A DNA stretch of 64,000 bases from Streptomyces albipurpureus (GCF_023701525.1 NZ_JAMQAW010000030.1:1-64000); one strand, 5' to 3'; shown: positions 33,375 to 42,272, counted from the stretch's first letter. A program made the numbers and translations. Notes: generated from the letters alone by a model not told the origin.

Positions 33375-33935
33375 ATGCCTGTACGCGGAAAATGGCTGGC
33401 CGGAGTGGGTGTCGCGATGGCGGCGGCGGCCCTGGCCGCGGTCCCGGCCGCCCCGTCCGACGCCACGGCGGCCCAGCGGCAGGCGGCGCCTCCCCCACTC
33501 CAGCAGTTGACCCTGCGACTGGCGGCCGACCCCGGGCAGATCGCCGATGTACGGGGAGCCTCCCAGGCGGACGGCGCCGAGGTCATTCAGTGGGCCTCGT
33601 CCAACGGCCGCAACGCCCGTTGGACGACGGAGGACATGGGCGGCGGCTATGTGCGGCTCGCCGCCGTACACAGCGGCAAGTGCATCGATGTGCGGGGCGC
33701 GGCCACGGCCGATGACAGCGACGTCATCCAGTGGACCTGTAGCACCGGGACCAATCAGCAATGGCGGTTCGTCGCGAAGGGCAACGGCTACCAGATTGCC
33801 GCCCGGCACAGCGGCAAGTGCCTCAATGTCCGCGGCGGTACGGGCCAGGGCAACCGGCTGATCCAGTACAGCTGTACGAGCGCGGGTGCGGCCAATGACG
33901 TCTGGCTGCCGGTCTGGGAGCCGACCACGGTCTGA
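33375..33935 (+). CDS. Secreted ricin-type beta-trefoil lectin protein
   Basis: 186 residues with a signal peptide (RGKWLAGVGVAMAAAALAAV, cleavage near DATAAQ). Three beta-trefoil repeats carry QxW-type ends and the sugar-binding motif HSGKCIDVRG, HSGKCLNVRG. No catalytic domain, so it may bind surface or substrate glycans by itself. AGGGAG precedes the ATG. Stands alone before a TetR gene; no link to neighbours is visible. Confidence 0.85.
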   Translation: MPVRGKWLAGVGVAMAAAALAAVPAAPSDATAAQRQAAPPPLQQLTLRLAADPGQIADVRGASQADGAEVIQWASSNGRNARWTTEDMGGGYVRLAAVHSGKCIDVRGAATADDSDVIQWTCSTGTNQQWRFVAKGNGYQIAARHSGKCLNVRGGTGQGNRLIQYSCTSAGAANDVWLPVWEPTTV

Positions 33936-34020
33936 GGACACTCCCACTCGCCCCCGTGACGGTGGCGGAACCCGAGGATGGGGCCGCCACCGTCTCTCCG
34001 GCCCGGACCCGGTCTCCCTC

Positions 34021-34042
34021 GTCATACGGCGCGCCGTATGAC
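34021..34042. promoter_or_regulatory. 22-bp perfect palindrome upstream of the TetR gene
   Basis: GTCATACGGCG followed by its exact reverse complement. Half-site CCGTATGACG recurs at 34087-34096, and another palindrome (CGTACGGCCGTACG) is at 34139-34152. Size and symmetry suit a TetR-family operator. Confidence 0.7.
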
Positions 34043-34226
34043 GCTCCCTCATGGACCTCTCCTGAGAGCGGGTGGCTCGGCCAGCTCCGTATGACGTTCT
34101 CCAACACCGAACACCGCCTACCCTCGCCGCACAGTGTTCGTACGGCCGTACGTCGTGCGAGGCCTGCGCTACTCTGGGCCCGCAGAGATCCCCCGGGACG
34201 TGAGCAACGGTAGGAGAGGAGGCCGC

Positions 34227-34967
34227 GTGCCGGCCGACGAGCAGACGGCGTATCCATCCGTGTGGACCCGCCCGCCGAGGCGGCGCCGGGACCAGCCCGC
34301 GCTGAGCCGAGAGCAGATCGTTTCCGAGGCCATCCGACTACTCGACGCCGATGGCGTGGACGCCCTGAGCATGAGGAAGCTCGGCGCGCGGTTGAACGCC
34401 GGAGCCACCTCGATGTACTCGCATGTGGCCAACAAGGACGAACTGATCGAACTGGTCGTGGACGAGGTCCATGGCGAGATCGAGGTCCCGGCCGCGAGCG
34501 GAGCGCAGGAGTGGCGGGAGGCAACCGAGGCGGTCGCACACAGTCTGCGGGCGACGATCCTGCGCCACCCCTGGCTCGCGTCACTGTTCGGGGCGGCGGG
34601 GATGGCCTATCTCGGGCCGAACATGATGCGGCTATCCGATGACATGCTTGGCGTGCTCGAATCGGCCGGCTTTGAGCTCGACGCGGCTGACAACGCTGTG
34701 AGCACGGTGTTTGCCTTTGTCGTCGGCATGGCGACGACGGAGGCGGCCTGGTTGACCACGCTCGCCCGCAGCGGCCAGGGCGAACAGGAGTGGACGGAGC
34801 AGGTGTGGCCGGCCGCGGAGGCGGCGGTTCAGCCGTACCCCCGGCTCCGGCGACAGTACGCGGCGATACGGGGTGCGGATGTGCGAGGCGCCCGGGTGGA
34901 CAAGTTCAACCAGGGCCTGGCCTCCGTGCTCGACGGACTCGCGACCCGCCGTTCCACCAACGGCTGA
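34227..34967 (+). CDS. TetR-family regulator (TetR_C type)
   Basis: 246 residues. HTH: LSREQIVSEAIRLLDADGVD, MRKLGARLNAGATSMYSHVA, followed by NKDELIELV. The C-terminal domain has the TetR class fold pattern (LRHPWLASLFG). GTG start with GGAGAGGAGG upstream. The nearest strong operator is its own upstream palindrome at 34021, so autoregulation is likely; no adjacent target gene is evident. Confidence 0.85.
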   Translation: MPADEQTAYPSVWTRPPRRRRDQPALSREQIVSEAIRLLDADGVDALSMRKLGARLNAGATSMYSHVANKDELIELVVDEVHGEIEVPAASGAQEWREATEAVAHSLRATILRHPWLASLFGAAGMAYLGPNMMRLSDDMLGVLESAGFELDAADNAVSTVFAFVVGMATTEAAWLTTLARSGQGEQEWTEQVWPAAEAAVQPYPRLRRQYAAIRGADVRGARVDKFNQGLASVLDGLATRRSTNG

Positions 34968-35150
34968 CCGCTGCCGCGGCACCTGCGGCGGAGCGCCGTA
35001 CAGCCGAGAGCCACCGCGGTACGACCGTGAGCTGGGCGAGATCGACCGAAGGCGGCCACCGCAGTGGCAGCGGGTAGGCAGGGCGCGGGGGCCTGGGCAG
35101 GATCGACGGAGTCATCACGCGGCCCCGCTGCGCCGCTCTCGGGCTTCAGC

Positions 35151-35182
35151 TGCCAGGTCCCCGAGTACCCCGGGACCTGGCA
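35151..35182. terminator. 11-bp hairpin after the TetR gene
   Basis: TGCCAGGTCCC (35151-35161) and GGGACCTGGCA (35172-35182) pair perfectly over a 10-base loop. Lies in the 320-base gap between the TetR gene and the converging rhodanese gene; nothing else is seen in that gap. Confidence 0.7.
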
Positions 35183-35287
35183 CTCGGTTTCACCGACGGG
35201 GCAGAAGAAGGCGGAAGACGCCTGACCGCCGGGAGACCGACCACCACGGGGCCGAAGCCGACGATCACCGAAAGCGGACAGGGCACG

Positions 35288-35872
35288 TCAGCCCTGGCGC
35301 AGCCGGTCCAGGGTGGCGCTGAGGTCGGCGGCCTTGGGGCGGTTGTGCGGCAGCTTGCCGAGCACCACCGCCATGCCGCAGGTGTTGGTCAGCGCGGAGA
35401 AGACCAGTCCGGCGGCGATTCCCGCGGAGAGCAGCAACCAGGCCGGATGCAGCAGACCGAGGACGATCCCGAGCAGCACCAGCGAGCCCGCGGTGAACCG
35501 CACCTGCCGCTCCATGGCCCAGACGCCGCGGGTGGCGCCGGCCGGGCCTGGCGTCGGGCGGGCGAGATCCTGGCCTTGGGCGGCCCAGGCGTTGGTCCCG
35601 CCGACCAGTGTCGCCGAGGTGATTCCCCGATCGGCGAGCAGCGCGCAGGCACTCTCCGAACGGGCGCCGGAGGCGCAGACGACCAGGATCTCGCCGCGCC
35701 GGGCGGTTTCGGTCAACTCGGGCAGCGCGCGACGCAACTGGTCGAGGGGGATGTTGAGCGCGCCGGGCAGATGGCCTGAGGCGTACTCGCCGGGGGTGCG
35801 GACGTCGATCACGGTCAGCTGATCAAGCCGGGTACGGGCCTGGTCGATGTCGAGTGCTGGGGCGGTGTTCAT
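35288..35872 (-). CDS. Rhodanese with C-terminal DUF2892 membrane segment
   Basis: 194 residues. Rhodanese domain with LTVIDVRTPGEYASGHLPGA and active-site loop VVCASGARSESA (Cys present). Two hydrophobic spans after residue 125 (DUF2892-like) anchor it to the membrane. Would move sulfane sulfur near the membrane. Start MNTAPALD, since the longer frame runs into the operator. Divergent from the CstR-like gene with the shared operator 35943-35958 between. Confidence 0.85.
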   Translation of the reverse strand: MNTAPALDIDQARTRLDQLTVIDVRTPGEYASGHLPGALNIPLDQLRRALPELTETARRGEILVVCASGARSESACALLADRGITSATLVGGTNAWAAQGQDLARPTPGPAGATRGVWAMERQVRFTAGSLVLLGIVLGLLHPAWLLLSAGIAAGLVFSALTNTCGMAVVLGKLPHNRPKAADLSATLDRLRQG

Positions 35873-35942
35873 GGGTACTGCCGTCCTTCGTTCCTTGAGG
35901 GAAACTGCCGGAGAAATTCGTCTGTGCTCCCCACAGGGTAAA

Positions 35943-35958
35943 ATACCCCTAGGGGTAT
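35943..35958. promoter_or_regulatory. CsoR/CstR-type operator between divergent genes
   Basis: Perfect palindrome ATACCCCTAGGGGTAT, the G/C-tract design recognised by CsoR-family proteins. Related sites at 39079-39092 and 39114-39127 stand before the metallo-beta-lactamase fusion gene. Confidence 0.85.
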
Positions 35959-35974
35959 CGACCAAGGAGTCATT

Positions 35975-36262
35975 GTGGAGCTGGATCTCGCTGGTGCCGA
36001 ACTGAAGGCCGTTCTCAACCGGCTGCGCCGGGTGCAGGGCCAGATTTCCGGGGTGATCCGGATGCTGGAAGAGGGCCGCGACTGCGCGGAGGTCGTGATG
36101 CAGCTCTCCGCCGCATCGCGCGCCCTGGATCGCGCGGGCTTCTCCATCATCGCCACGGGCCTTCAGCAGTGTCTGGCCGATGTCGAGTCGGGCCAGAAGA
36201 GCGAGGAGGACCGCGCCCAGATGATGGCGCAGTTGGAGAAGCTCTTCCTCTCGCTCGCCTAG
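35975..36262 (+). CDS. CsoR-family regulator, CstR-like persulfide sensor
   Basis: 95 residues, four-helix CsoR fold (LNRLRRVQGQISGVIRMLEE, LSAASRALDRAGF). Two cysteines at 37 and 66, 29 residues apart, with no histidine at the copper-ligand position near 61-62. That pattern is CstR-like (sulfane-sulfur sensor), not copper CsoR. GTG start with AAGGAG. The neighbours are all sulfur-handling genes, and a palindromic operator lies in front. Confidence 0.85.
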   Translation: MELDLAGAELKAVLNRLRRVQGQISGVIRMLEEGRDCAEVVMQLSAASRALDRAGFSIIATGLQQCLADVESGQKSEEDRAQMMAQLEKLFLSLA

Positions 36263-36331
36263 GCCCGATCGTCGCCCTGGCCGCGCCCCTGGCCTCAGAC
36301 AGCGGACTTCCGCGCGGGAAGTGGTTTCGGT

Positions 36332-37081
36332 TCACAGCAGGCTGTCCAGCAGCATCAAGGCCCCCACCGCGAGCAGCACATAGGCGAAGATCCGCTGAAG
36401 CGTTCGGCCCTGCGCCTTTGCCGCGAGCCGCTTTCCGTCCCAGGCACCGAGGACCGCGGCCCCGGTGAAGGGCGCTATCACCGCCCAGTCGAGCCCGTCG
36501 GCGGTGCCCGCCCGGGTCGTCAGCGCGGCGAGCGAGTTGACGGTGATCACCAGCAGACTGGTGCCGATGGCGGCGCGCATCCGCAGCCCGACCGGTTTCA
36601 CCAGGGCGGGCACGGCGAGGAAGCCTCCGCCCACTCCCAGTACGCCGGTCAGCGCCCCGAGCCCGGCACCGGTTCCGGCGGCGACCGGCCACCGTCCCCG
36701 GATGCCCTCCGGTTCCCGAGCGGAGGCGGGGCGTAGCAGCATCAGTGCGGCACCGGCGGCGACGACCGCGAAGGCCGCGGTCAGCAGCGCGGGCGGCAGC
36801 TGCCCGGCGAGCACTCCGCCGAGCGCCGCGGGAAGGAGCCCCGCGGCGGCGACGATCGCACCCGTGCGCCAGCGGACCTGTCCATCGCGGGCGTGTGCGA
36901 AGAGCGCGGTGGCCGAGGTGGCGGTGACGATGACCAGGCTCGCGGTGGTGGCCGCCAGCGGGCTGAAGCCCAGCAGATAGATCAGGGCCGGGACGGCGAG
37001 AACACTGCCACCGCCGCCGAGAGCCCCCAGACAGAGCCCGACGACTCCTCCGGCGACGAGTGCGAGAAGCAGGGTGCTCAC
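36332..37081 (-). CDS. TauE/SafE-family sulfite/sulfonate exporter
   Basis: 249 residues with about eight membrane spans; two pseudo-symmetric halves each begin with the glycine-rich motif (LGALGGGGSVLAVPALIYLL; LTGVLGVGGGFLAVPALVKP). Family members export sulfite or sulfoacetate. GTG start overlaps the upstream rhodanese stop. Last gene of the CstR regulon operon; export of sulfite made by the fused dioxygenase-rhodanese would fit. Confidence 0.87.
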   Translation of the reverse strand: MSTLLLALVAGGVVGLCLGALGGGGSVLAVPALIYLLGFSPLAATTASLVIVTATSATALFAHARDGQVRWRTGAIVAAAGLLPAALGGVLAGQLPPALLTAAFAVVAAGAALMLLRPASAREPEGIRGRWPVAAGTGAGLGALTGVLGVGGGFLAVPALVKPVGLRMRAAIGTSLLVITVNSLAALTTRAGTADGLDWAVIAPFTGAAVLGAWDGKRLAAKAQGRTLQRIFAYVLLAVGALMLLDSLL

Positions 37082-37674
37082 GCTATCGAGCCGCCCTGGC
37101 CCCGTGCGTCGATGACCGGGAGATCGGCGAGCGCCCAGGCACGCATCCCGCCGATGACATCGACGGCGTCAAGGCCGCGGGCGATCAGCAGCGCCACCGC
37201 TTCCCGGGACCGGTTGCCGGACCGGCAGATGACCACAAGGGGGCGCCCTCGTGCTGCCCTGGGCAGGGGCGACCCGGCCACCAGGGCGGAGAGGGAGAGG
37301 GGAATGGCGCCGGGCGCATGTCCCGCGGCCCACTCGTGGGGCTCGCGAACATCGAGCAGCACGGCGGAAGCAGCCGCCCCGGCAATCCCGTCCGGCCCGT
37401 CAGCCATCACCGCCCCGGCCGCCACGGCAAACCCAGCCGGTACACCCGCCTGGGCGCCCGGTGTGTCCCCGGCCGCAACGGGCCGCCGGGCCCTCTTGGA
37501 CCGTGCCATCCGGCCGGTGTCGCCTTCGGTGGGGGTGCCGCCACCCGCACCGTCTTCGGGTCGCGTCCTCCGCTCGGCATCAGCGGTGCGGATGGCCGGG
37601 CGGGTACCGGTCTCATCGTGGGTATGGCGCCGTGCCTGGGCCACATGGAGCCGGGGTTCCCGGAAGACGGACAT
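37078..37674 (-). CDS. Rhodanese-domain protein, 198 aa
   Basis: Long low-complexity N-terminus (about 1-95), then a rhodanese domain with AVLLDVREPHEWAAGHAPGA and active loop VVICRSGNRSREA (Cys present). Sulfur carrier or transferase. Stop overlaps the TauE GTG, and start lies three bases after the fused hydrolase stop. The N-terminal extension has unusual composition and may be mis-started, but no better ribosome site was found. Confidence 0.8.
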   Translation of the reverse strand: MSVFREPRLHVAQARRHTHDETGTRPAIRTADAERRTRPEDGAGGGTPTEGDTGRMARSKRARRPVAAGDTPGAQAGVPAGFAVAAGAVMADGPDGIAGAAASAVLLDVREPHEWAAGHAPGAIPLSLSALVAGSPLPRAARGRPLVVICRSGNRSREAVALLIARGLDAVDVIGGMRAWALADLPVIDARGQGGSIA

Positions 37675-37677
37675 GCG

Positions 37678-39057
37678 TCAGCCCTCCCGGATGGGCAGTC
37701 CGGCGGTACGGGCCGCATCGAATCCGTCGTCGATGGCGACCACCTCCCGCCCGGACGCGTCCAGCAGGGATGCGGCGATGGCGGCACGCATTCCCCCGGC
37801 GCAGTGCACCCAGACCGTGCCCGGCTTCACCTCGGCGAGGCGGGAACGCAGCTGGTGTATCGGGATATGGACCGAACCGGCGATGTATCCGCCGGCACGC
37901 TCGGAGTCCCGTCGTACATCCAGCACCACCCGCCCGCCCTCGTCCGCGGTGCCGTCAGCGGCGATATCGGCGGCGAGCTCGGCGAAGGTCGCGCGGCGCA
38001 AGGACCGCGGCTGCTCACCGTCCCGCACCCACTCATCGGGGGACCCGGTGGCAGCCGCCGCGGGCCGGTCGACGCCGACGCGTACCAGCTCACGCTGGGC
38101 ATCGGCGAGCTGCTCGGCCGATTCGGCCAGGAGCGTGACGGGCTTGCCCCACGGGATCAGCCAGGCGAGATAGGTGGCGAGCTGCCCCGAGGCCTCGAAG
38201 TTCAGCGCGCCGGCGACATGGCCGTCGGCGAACGCGATCCGACTGCGCAGATCGACCACCCACTCCCCCTCGGCGAGTCGTCGAGCGATCTCCTCCGCGT
38301 CCGCGACCGCGGGCGGGGCAAGATCGACCGGGGCGGGACCGCGGGCGTTGATGGGGCCCATATGGGTGTAGTACGCGGGGATGTCATCGAGCCCCGCGAG
38401 CAGTTCGGCGACAAAGGTGTCGGCGTCCTTGACCAGCGCTTCGTTGGCCTGACGCTCCCGGCCGATGGTGGTGGCATCGCCCGTGGCCTGGCTGGACGAG
38501 CAGAAGCTGCCGAAGCCATGGGTGGGCAGAACGGCAGTGTCATCGGGCAGCTCATCGGCGAGTCGATGCGCGGAGGCGTGCTGGGCGCGGGCGAGCCGTT
38601 CGGTGAGCCTGGGCTCGACCAGATCGGGTCGGCCGACGGTGCCGATCAGCAGCGATCCCCCGGTGAAGGCGGCCACCGGCTGCCCGCCCTCTTCCAGGAC
38701 GTACGCGGTGTGATGCGGAGTGTGCCCGGGGGTGGCGACGGCACGCAGAACCAGGCCGGCGCCGATCTCCACCTGGTCACCGTCGGCTATGGGAACGCGC
38801 TGGTACGAGACGTTCGCATCGGCCGGTACGAGGTATTCGGCACCGGTGATCCGGGCCAGTTCAAGCCCACCGGTCACATAGTCGTTGTGAACATGGGTCT
38901 CCACCACATGGCTGATGCGCACCCCGCGCCGAGTAGCGGCGGCGAGGACTCGATCGACATCACGGGCCGGATCGACGACCACGGCGCTGTGTGCGCCGCC
39001 CGCCAGATAGCTGCGGTTTCCGAGGCCAGGGACCTCGATGGTGTCGATGAAGAACAC
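37678..39057 (-). CDS. Metallo-beta-lactamase/rhodanese fusion, CstB-like persulfide dioxygenase
   Basis: 459 residues. The N-terminal MBL domain is of the ETHE1/persulfide-dioxygenase type: ETHVHNDYVTGG, GHTPHHTAYVL, GRPDL, THGFGSFC. A first rhodanese domain (about 270-350) lacks the active Cys; the second ends with VWVHCAGGMRAAIAASLL (Cys present). CstB oxidises glutathione or CoA persulfide to sulfite or thiosulfate. GTG at 39057 chosen: AAAGGA precedes it and the longer frame would start inside the operators. First gene of the operon. Confidence 0.88.
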   Translation of the reverse strand: MFFIDTIEVPGLGNRSYLAGGAHSAVVVDPARDVDRVLAAATRRGVRISHVVETHVHNDYVTGGLELARITGAEYLVPADANVSYQRVPIADGDQVEIGAGLVLRAVATPGHTPHHTAYVLEEGGQPVAAFTGGSLLIGTVGRPDLVEPRLTERLARAQHASAHRLADELPDDTAVLPTHGFGSFCSSSQATGDATTIGRERQANEALVKDADTFVAELLAGLDDIPAYYTHMGPINARGPAPVDLAPPAVADAEEIARRLAEGEWVVDLRSRIAFADGHVAGALNFEASGQLATYLAWLIPWGKPVTLLAESAEQLADAQRELVRVGVDRPAAAATGSPDEWVRDGEQPRSLRRATFAELAADIAADGTADEGGRVVLDVRRDSERAGGYIAGSVHIPIHQLRSRLAEVKPGTVWVHCAGGMRAAIAASLLDASGREVVAIDDGFDAARTAGLPIREG

Positions 39058-39078
39058 GGGCCTGATCCTTTCGAAGAT

Positions 39079-39127
39079 TACCCCCCGGGGTATGTGTTTC
39101 ACCGTAACAGAATTACCCCCGGGGGTA
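39079..39127. promoter_or_regulatory. Two CsoR/CstR-type operators before the CstB-like gene
   Basis: TACCCCCCGGGGTA (39079-39092) and TACCCCCGGGGGTA (39114-39127), about 34 bases apart, close to three helical turns. They share the TACCCC/GGGGTA arms of the site at 35943-35958. Confidence 0.85.
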
Positions 39128-39208
39128 TTCTGGAGCCTCCGGAACGACCCTGGCGAGGCTCACCACGGGGGTGTCACGGTGCGCTTATGACCGAGTTCAG
39201 AAAGGGCT

Positions 39209-39631
39209 ATGCCGCGTAGGCGCCCATCCGTGGTGCGGGACGGCATCCCCGTACGCGTGAAAGGCCGGCACCGCTATTCGGTGATCGACGGGCTCTCCGG
39301 CAGTTGCATGGCTCAGATCGTGCGGCTGGAGCAGACCCGCTTCCGGCCCGGTGAGACGGCAGCGGCATTCCGCGACTGGTGGGCACTGGCTCATCGCTCC
39401 CGGCAGTGGTACGCCCCGCTGTCATTCGCGGACTGCTCCTACTGCGAGGCACCGGAGTGCTGCGAGCCGACCGCGTTCCCCCGCGATCAGCTGGAGGACA
39501 CCCTGCGGGCGCTACCCAGGAGACCGGCTCGTGAGCTGCGAGTCCTGGTGCGGGAGTTGGACGCCAGGATCCTCGCGAGGTCTCCGCTACTTCTCGCCGA
39601 GCCCTCGGACGCCTACTGGTGGGTGGCCTGA
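39209..39631 (+). CDS. Hypothetical protein, 140 aa
   Basis: Basic start MPRRRPSVVRDGIPVRVKGR, later DCSYCEAPECCEP with a cysteine cluster and a helical C-terminus. Soluble. Divergent from the CstB-like gene, just beyond the operators. No family recognised. The cysteine cluster could bind metal. Confidence 0.65.
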   Translation: MPRRRPSVVRDGIPVRVKGRHRYSVIDGLSGSCMAQIVRLEQTRFRPGETAAAFRDWWALAHRSRQWYAPLSFADCSYCEAPECCEPTAFPRDQLEDTLRALPRRPARELRVLVRELDARILARSPLLLAEPSDAYWWVA

Positions 39632-39815
39632 TGAGCGGCCCCGAAAATCAGCCGCGGGCCCCCGTGACCAGGTCGGTCACAGCAGGTCGACCACACCGGT
39701 GACGATCGCCGTACCCGGCTCGCCGACGGCTGCGGCGGCCTAGCCGCTCTCCTGTGTCTCCTGCGTCTCCTGTGTCTCCGCCCCATCAGCTCGTCCGCCT
39801 CTACGCCCATCCCGG

Positions 39816-39854
39816 CGAAGCCCCGCCGACGGCACTGCCGTCGGCGGGGCTTCG
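39816..39854. terminator. Very long perfect hairpin
   Basis: Arms 39816-39834 and 39836-39854 pair over 19 bases with a one-base centre (realistically a 17-bp stem with a 5-base loop). Located 185 bases after the 140-residue gene. Confidence 0.7.
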
Positions 39855-40340
39855 GTCCGTAGCGCGCAGCAGCCAGAAGCGCGGTTGGGATGAGTCCCAC
39901 GGTAGTGCGCGGCACTGACAACGGGGTTTACCTCAACCGGTGTTGCGAAAGGGGGAGCTGGTTTCACGGGAGGGAAGGAACCGGCGAGCCCGGGCCCGCC
40001 GCTTGTCTGACCTCGGCTTCCCACGGTGCGACCCCTGCGGCGTGCGGTGGTGTCGGGGCCGACCGGCCCGAAGGACGCCAGGTGTTCCAGGCGTCCATCC
40101 GCCGGGAGGGGACTCCCCAATGAGCGGAGAGCGCGGAGAGAGCGAAGAGCGGGGAGCGCGGGAGAAGGGAGCGCCGGGGGGAGAAGGGAGCGCCGGGGGG
40201 GAAGGGAGACCCGGCGGTGTCAGTGGGGTCGGGTACTCTCCGCCTACTCTCTGTCGCACTCCCCCTACCGCTCGAACGACCACTGCTCCAACGACTACTT
40301 CCCAGCAACGCGATTGAGCAGCAGACACCCGGAGGTGGGT
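39855..40340. other. Gap with 19-bp tandem repeat
   Basis: No gene supported. GAGAAGGGAGCGCCGGGGG occurs twice in tandem at 40162-40180 and 40181-40199, followed by a similar third partial copy. Just upstream of the DUF2797 gene, so probably leader or promoter sequence. Confidence 0.5.
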
Positions 40341-41222
40341 ATGACGTGGCGGTGCTCCGGGCTCAGCTGGCCCCAGGGAGCGCGGATGGCTGTTCTGCGG
40401 TGGGAAGGGGGGCGGGTGAGCCCCCTGATCGCCGGAAAGAGCCTCGGCTTCCGGGCCGAGGGCGTGCGCCGATGCGTCGGCGCACGGGGCAACCCCTGTC
40501 CGTCGCGGATCGAGGTGGCGGCCCATCTCACCGCGGCGCGCTGTGCGGAGTGCGGGCGCCTGGAGCGAGCCCATTCGGTGGCCGCCGACACCCTCGCCGA
40601 TGACCCCAGGACCTATCGCGTCTATCTCGCCTGGTTCGGCCCTGGTCTGGTCAAGGTCGGCATCACCGGCGAGGAGCGGGGCTCCGCCCGGCTGCTGGAG
40701 CAGGGAGCGGTTGTCTTCAGCTGGCTCGGGCGCGGCCCGCTGATGGCCGCCCGCCGGGCCGAAGAGCTACTGCGTGGTGCGCTGGGAGTGCCGGATCGGA
40801 TTCCCTACGCCGCCAAACGCGCCGTACTCGCCACCCTCCCCACGAATGCCCGGGAGCGGGCGGCCGAGGTCGAGGAACTGCATCGGCGGGCCACCGAGCT
40901 GGGGCGCTGGACCGAGACCCTGGAGCCGCTCGGCTGTGAAATCGTCGATCACACCGCGGTGTTCGGGCTCGGCGGCCTCCCGGCGCCGACCGGTTTCGTC
41001 CGCGGGCTCATCGACGGCGGAGCGGTCGCCGGCACCCTGATCGCCGTTGCCGGACCGGATCTCCATCTGCGTACCGCAGGGGATGGCCTGGTCGTCCTGG
41101 ACACCCGGTTGATGACCGGATGGTCCCTCATCGGTGCCGGCCCCACGGCCGGAGTGTCCGTGCCGATGGCCAGCGCGGTCAGCTCCGACGGGGACGGCCT
41201 CATCCAGGACGGGCTCTTCTGA
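40341..41222 (+). CDS. DUF2797 protein with GIY-YIG-like core
   Basis: 293 residues, ATG with GGAGG. Cysteines in CVGARGNPC and CAECG suggest a zinc site. The middle segment VYLAWFGPGLVKVGITGEER resembles the GIY-YIG nuclease core found in DUF2797. Biological role unknown. Monocistronic; followed by a 235-base gap with nothing recognisable. Confidence 0.8.
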   Translation: MTWRCSGLSWPQGARMAVLRWEGGRVSPLIAGKSLGFRAEGVRRCVGARGNPCPSRIEVAAHLTAARCAECGRLERAHSVAADTLADDPRTYRVYLAWFGPGLVKVGITGEERGSARLLEQGAVVFSWLGRGPLMAARRAEELLRGALGVPDRIPYAAKRAVLATLPTNARERAAEVEELHRRATELGRWTETLEPLGCEIVDHTAVFGLGGLPAPTGFVRGLIDGGAVAGTLIAVAGPDLHLRTAGDGLVVLDTRLMTGWSLIGAGPTAGVSVPMASAVSSDGDGLIQDGLF

Positions 41223-41458
41223 CGGGTGCCGCGGGCATCCGGGCTCGGCCCGGCGGGGCCGCTGGGGGGTGCCGCAACCGGCTGGTGACGACGGGCCGGG
41301 GTCGCGGTTTCCGGCGCCCGGCGCCGGTCGTTCACGGGCCGGGTCCCGGGTCGGCCTGTGGCAGCGCAGAGGCCCAAGGAGCGAAAGCCACCGTTTTCTC
41401 AGAGAAATCACAGATCGAGGCAAGGTCGTTCTCAGAGCGGGCGCCCAAGCTGGCCGCC

Positions 41459-42196
41459 ATGACCACGACTTCGCACCGGAGACATACCGAGATGCTCAGG
41501 CAGGACGGCACACCCGTCCGTGTTCTCGTCGTGGACGGCGAGGCGGCGCTGAGCGAGCTGCTGTCGATGGCCCTGCGCTACGAGGGTTGGGAGGTACACA
41601 GCGCCGATGACGGTGCCGACGCCGTCCGTTCGGTGCGGGACTTTCGGCCGGACGCCGTGGTCCTCGATGCGCTACTCCCCGATGTGGAGGGGCTTTCGGC
41701 CCTGGGCCGACTACGGCGGGAGATCCCCGGTGTGCCGATGCTCTTCCTCACCGCCGGAGACGCGGCGACCCAGCGCATCGCCGGCCTCACCGCCGGCGGT
41801 GACGATGTCGTCGCCAAACCCTTCGCGCTGGAGGACCTGGTGGCCAGGCTGCGCGGGTTGATCCGGCGTTCAGGGGCCACGGCGGTGCGCCCGGGGTCGC
41901 TGCTCTGCGTCGGCGACCTCCTCCTGGATGAGGACAGCCGCGAGGTGAGCCGCGCCGGTCAGTCCATCCATCTGACCGCGACCGAGTTCGAGCTGCTGCG
42001 GTATCTGATGCGCAATCCACGGCGGGTGCTCAGCAAGGCGCAGATCCTCGATCGCGTCTGGTCCTACGACTTCGGCGGCCAGGCCAATGTGGTGGAGCTC
42101 TATGTCTCCTACCTGCGCAAGAAGATCGACGCGGGTCGGACCCCGATGATCCACACCCGTCGGGGCGCCGGCTATCTGATCAAGCCCGGGGAGTAG
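41459..42196 (+). CDS. Orphan OmpR/PhoB-family response regulator with altered acid pocket
   Basis: 245 residues: receiver domain (VRVLVVDGEAALSELLSMAL, VVLDALLPDVEGL, LTAGDA, AKPFALEDL) plus winged-helix output domain ending VVELYVSYLRKKIDAGRTPM. The phospho-acceptor Asp, Thr and Lys are kept, but the usual second Asp of VVDDE is Gly. This would weaken Mg2+ binding and phosphorylation. No histidine kinase adjacent. Start at MTTTSHRRHTEM is tentative; ATG at 41492 is also possible. Confidence 0.85.
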   Translation: MTTTSHRRHTEMLRQDGTPVRVLVVDGEAALSELLSMALRYEGWEVHSADDGADAVRSVRDFRPDAVVLDALLPDVEGLSALGRLRREIPGVPMLFLTAGDAATQRIAGLTAGGDDVVAKPFALEDLVARLRGLIRRSGATAVRPGSLLCVGDLLLDEDSREVSRAGQSIHLTATEFELLRYLMRNPRRVLSKAQILDRVWSYDFGGQANVVELYVSYLRKKIDAGRTPMIHTRRGAGYLIKPGE

Positions 42197-42229
42197 GACC
42201 ACCGGAGCTATACGGCGTAGGACAGTACC

Positions 42230-42262
42230 TGTACGGTGTACGAGACAATCGGGCACCGTACA
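42230..42262. promoter_or_regulatory. TetR-type operator in front of the MFS gene
   Basis: TGTACGGTG (42230-42238) and CACCGTACA (42254-42262) are perfect inverted arms with a 15-base spacer, ending 11 bases before the MFS start. The TetR gene downstream of the exporter is the likely binder. Confidence 0.7.
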
Positions 42263-42272
42263 AGGAGCTGGC

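Noticed and set aside
37060-39219. Very long plus-strand open frame over the sulfur operon
   Set aside because: Shadow of the GC-rich minus-strand genes; no recognisable protein features.
40162-40199. Possible CRISPR-like repeat
   Set aside because: Only two direct 19-base units with no spacer; a simple tandem repeat. No CRISPR array seen anywhere in the window.
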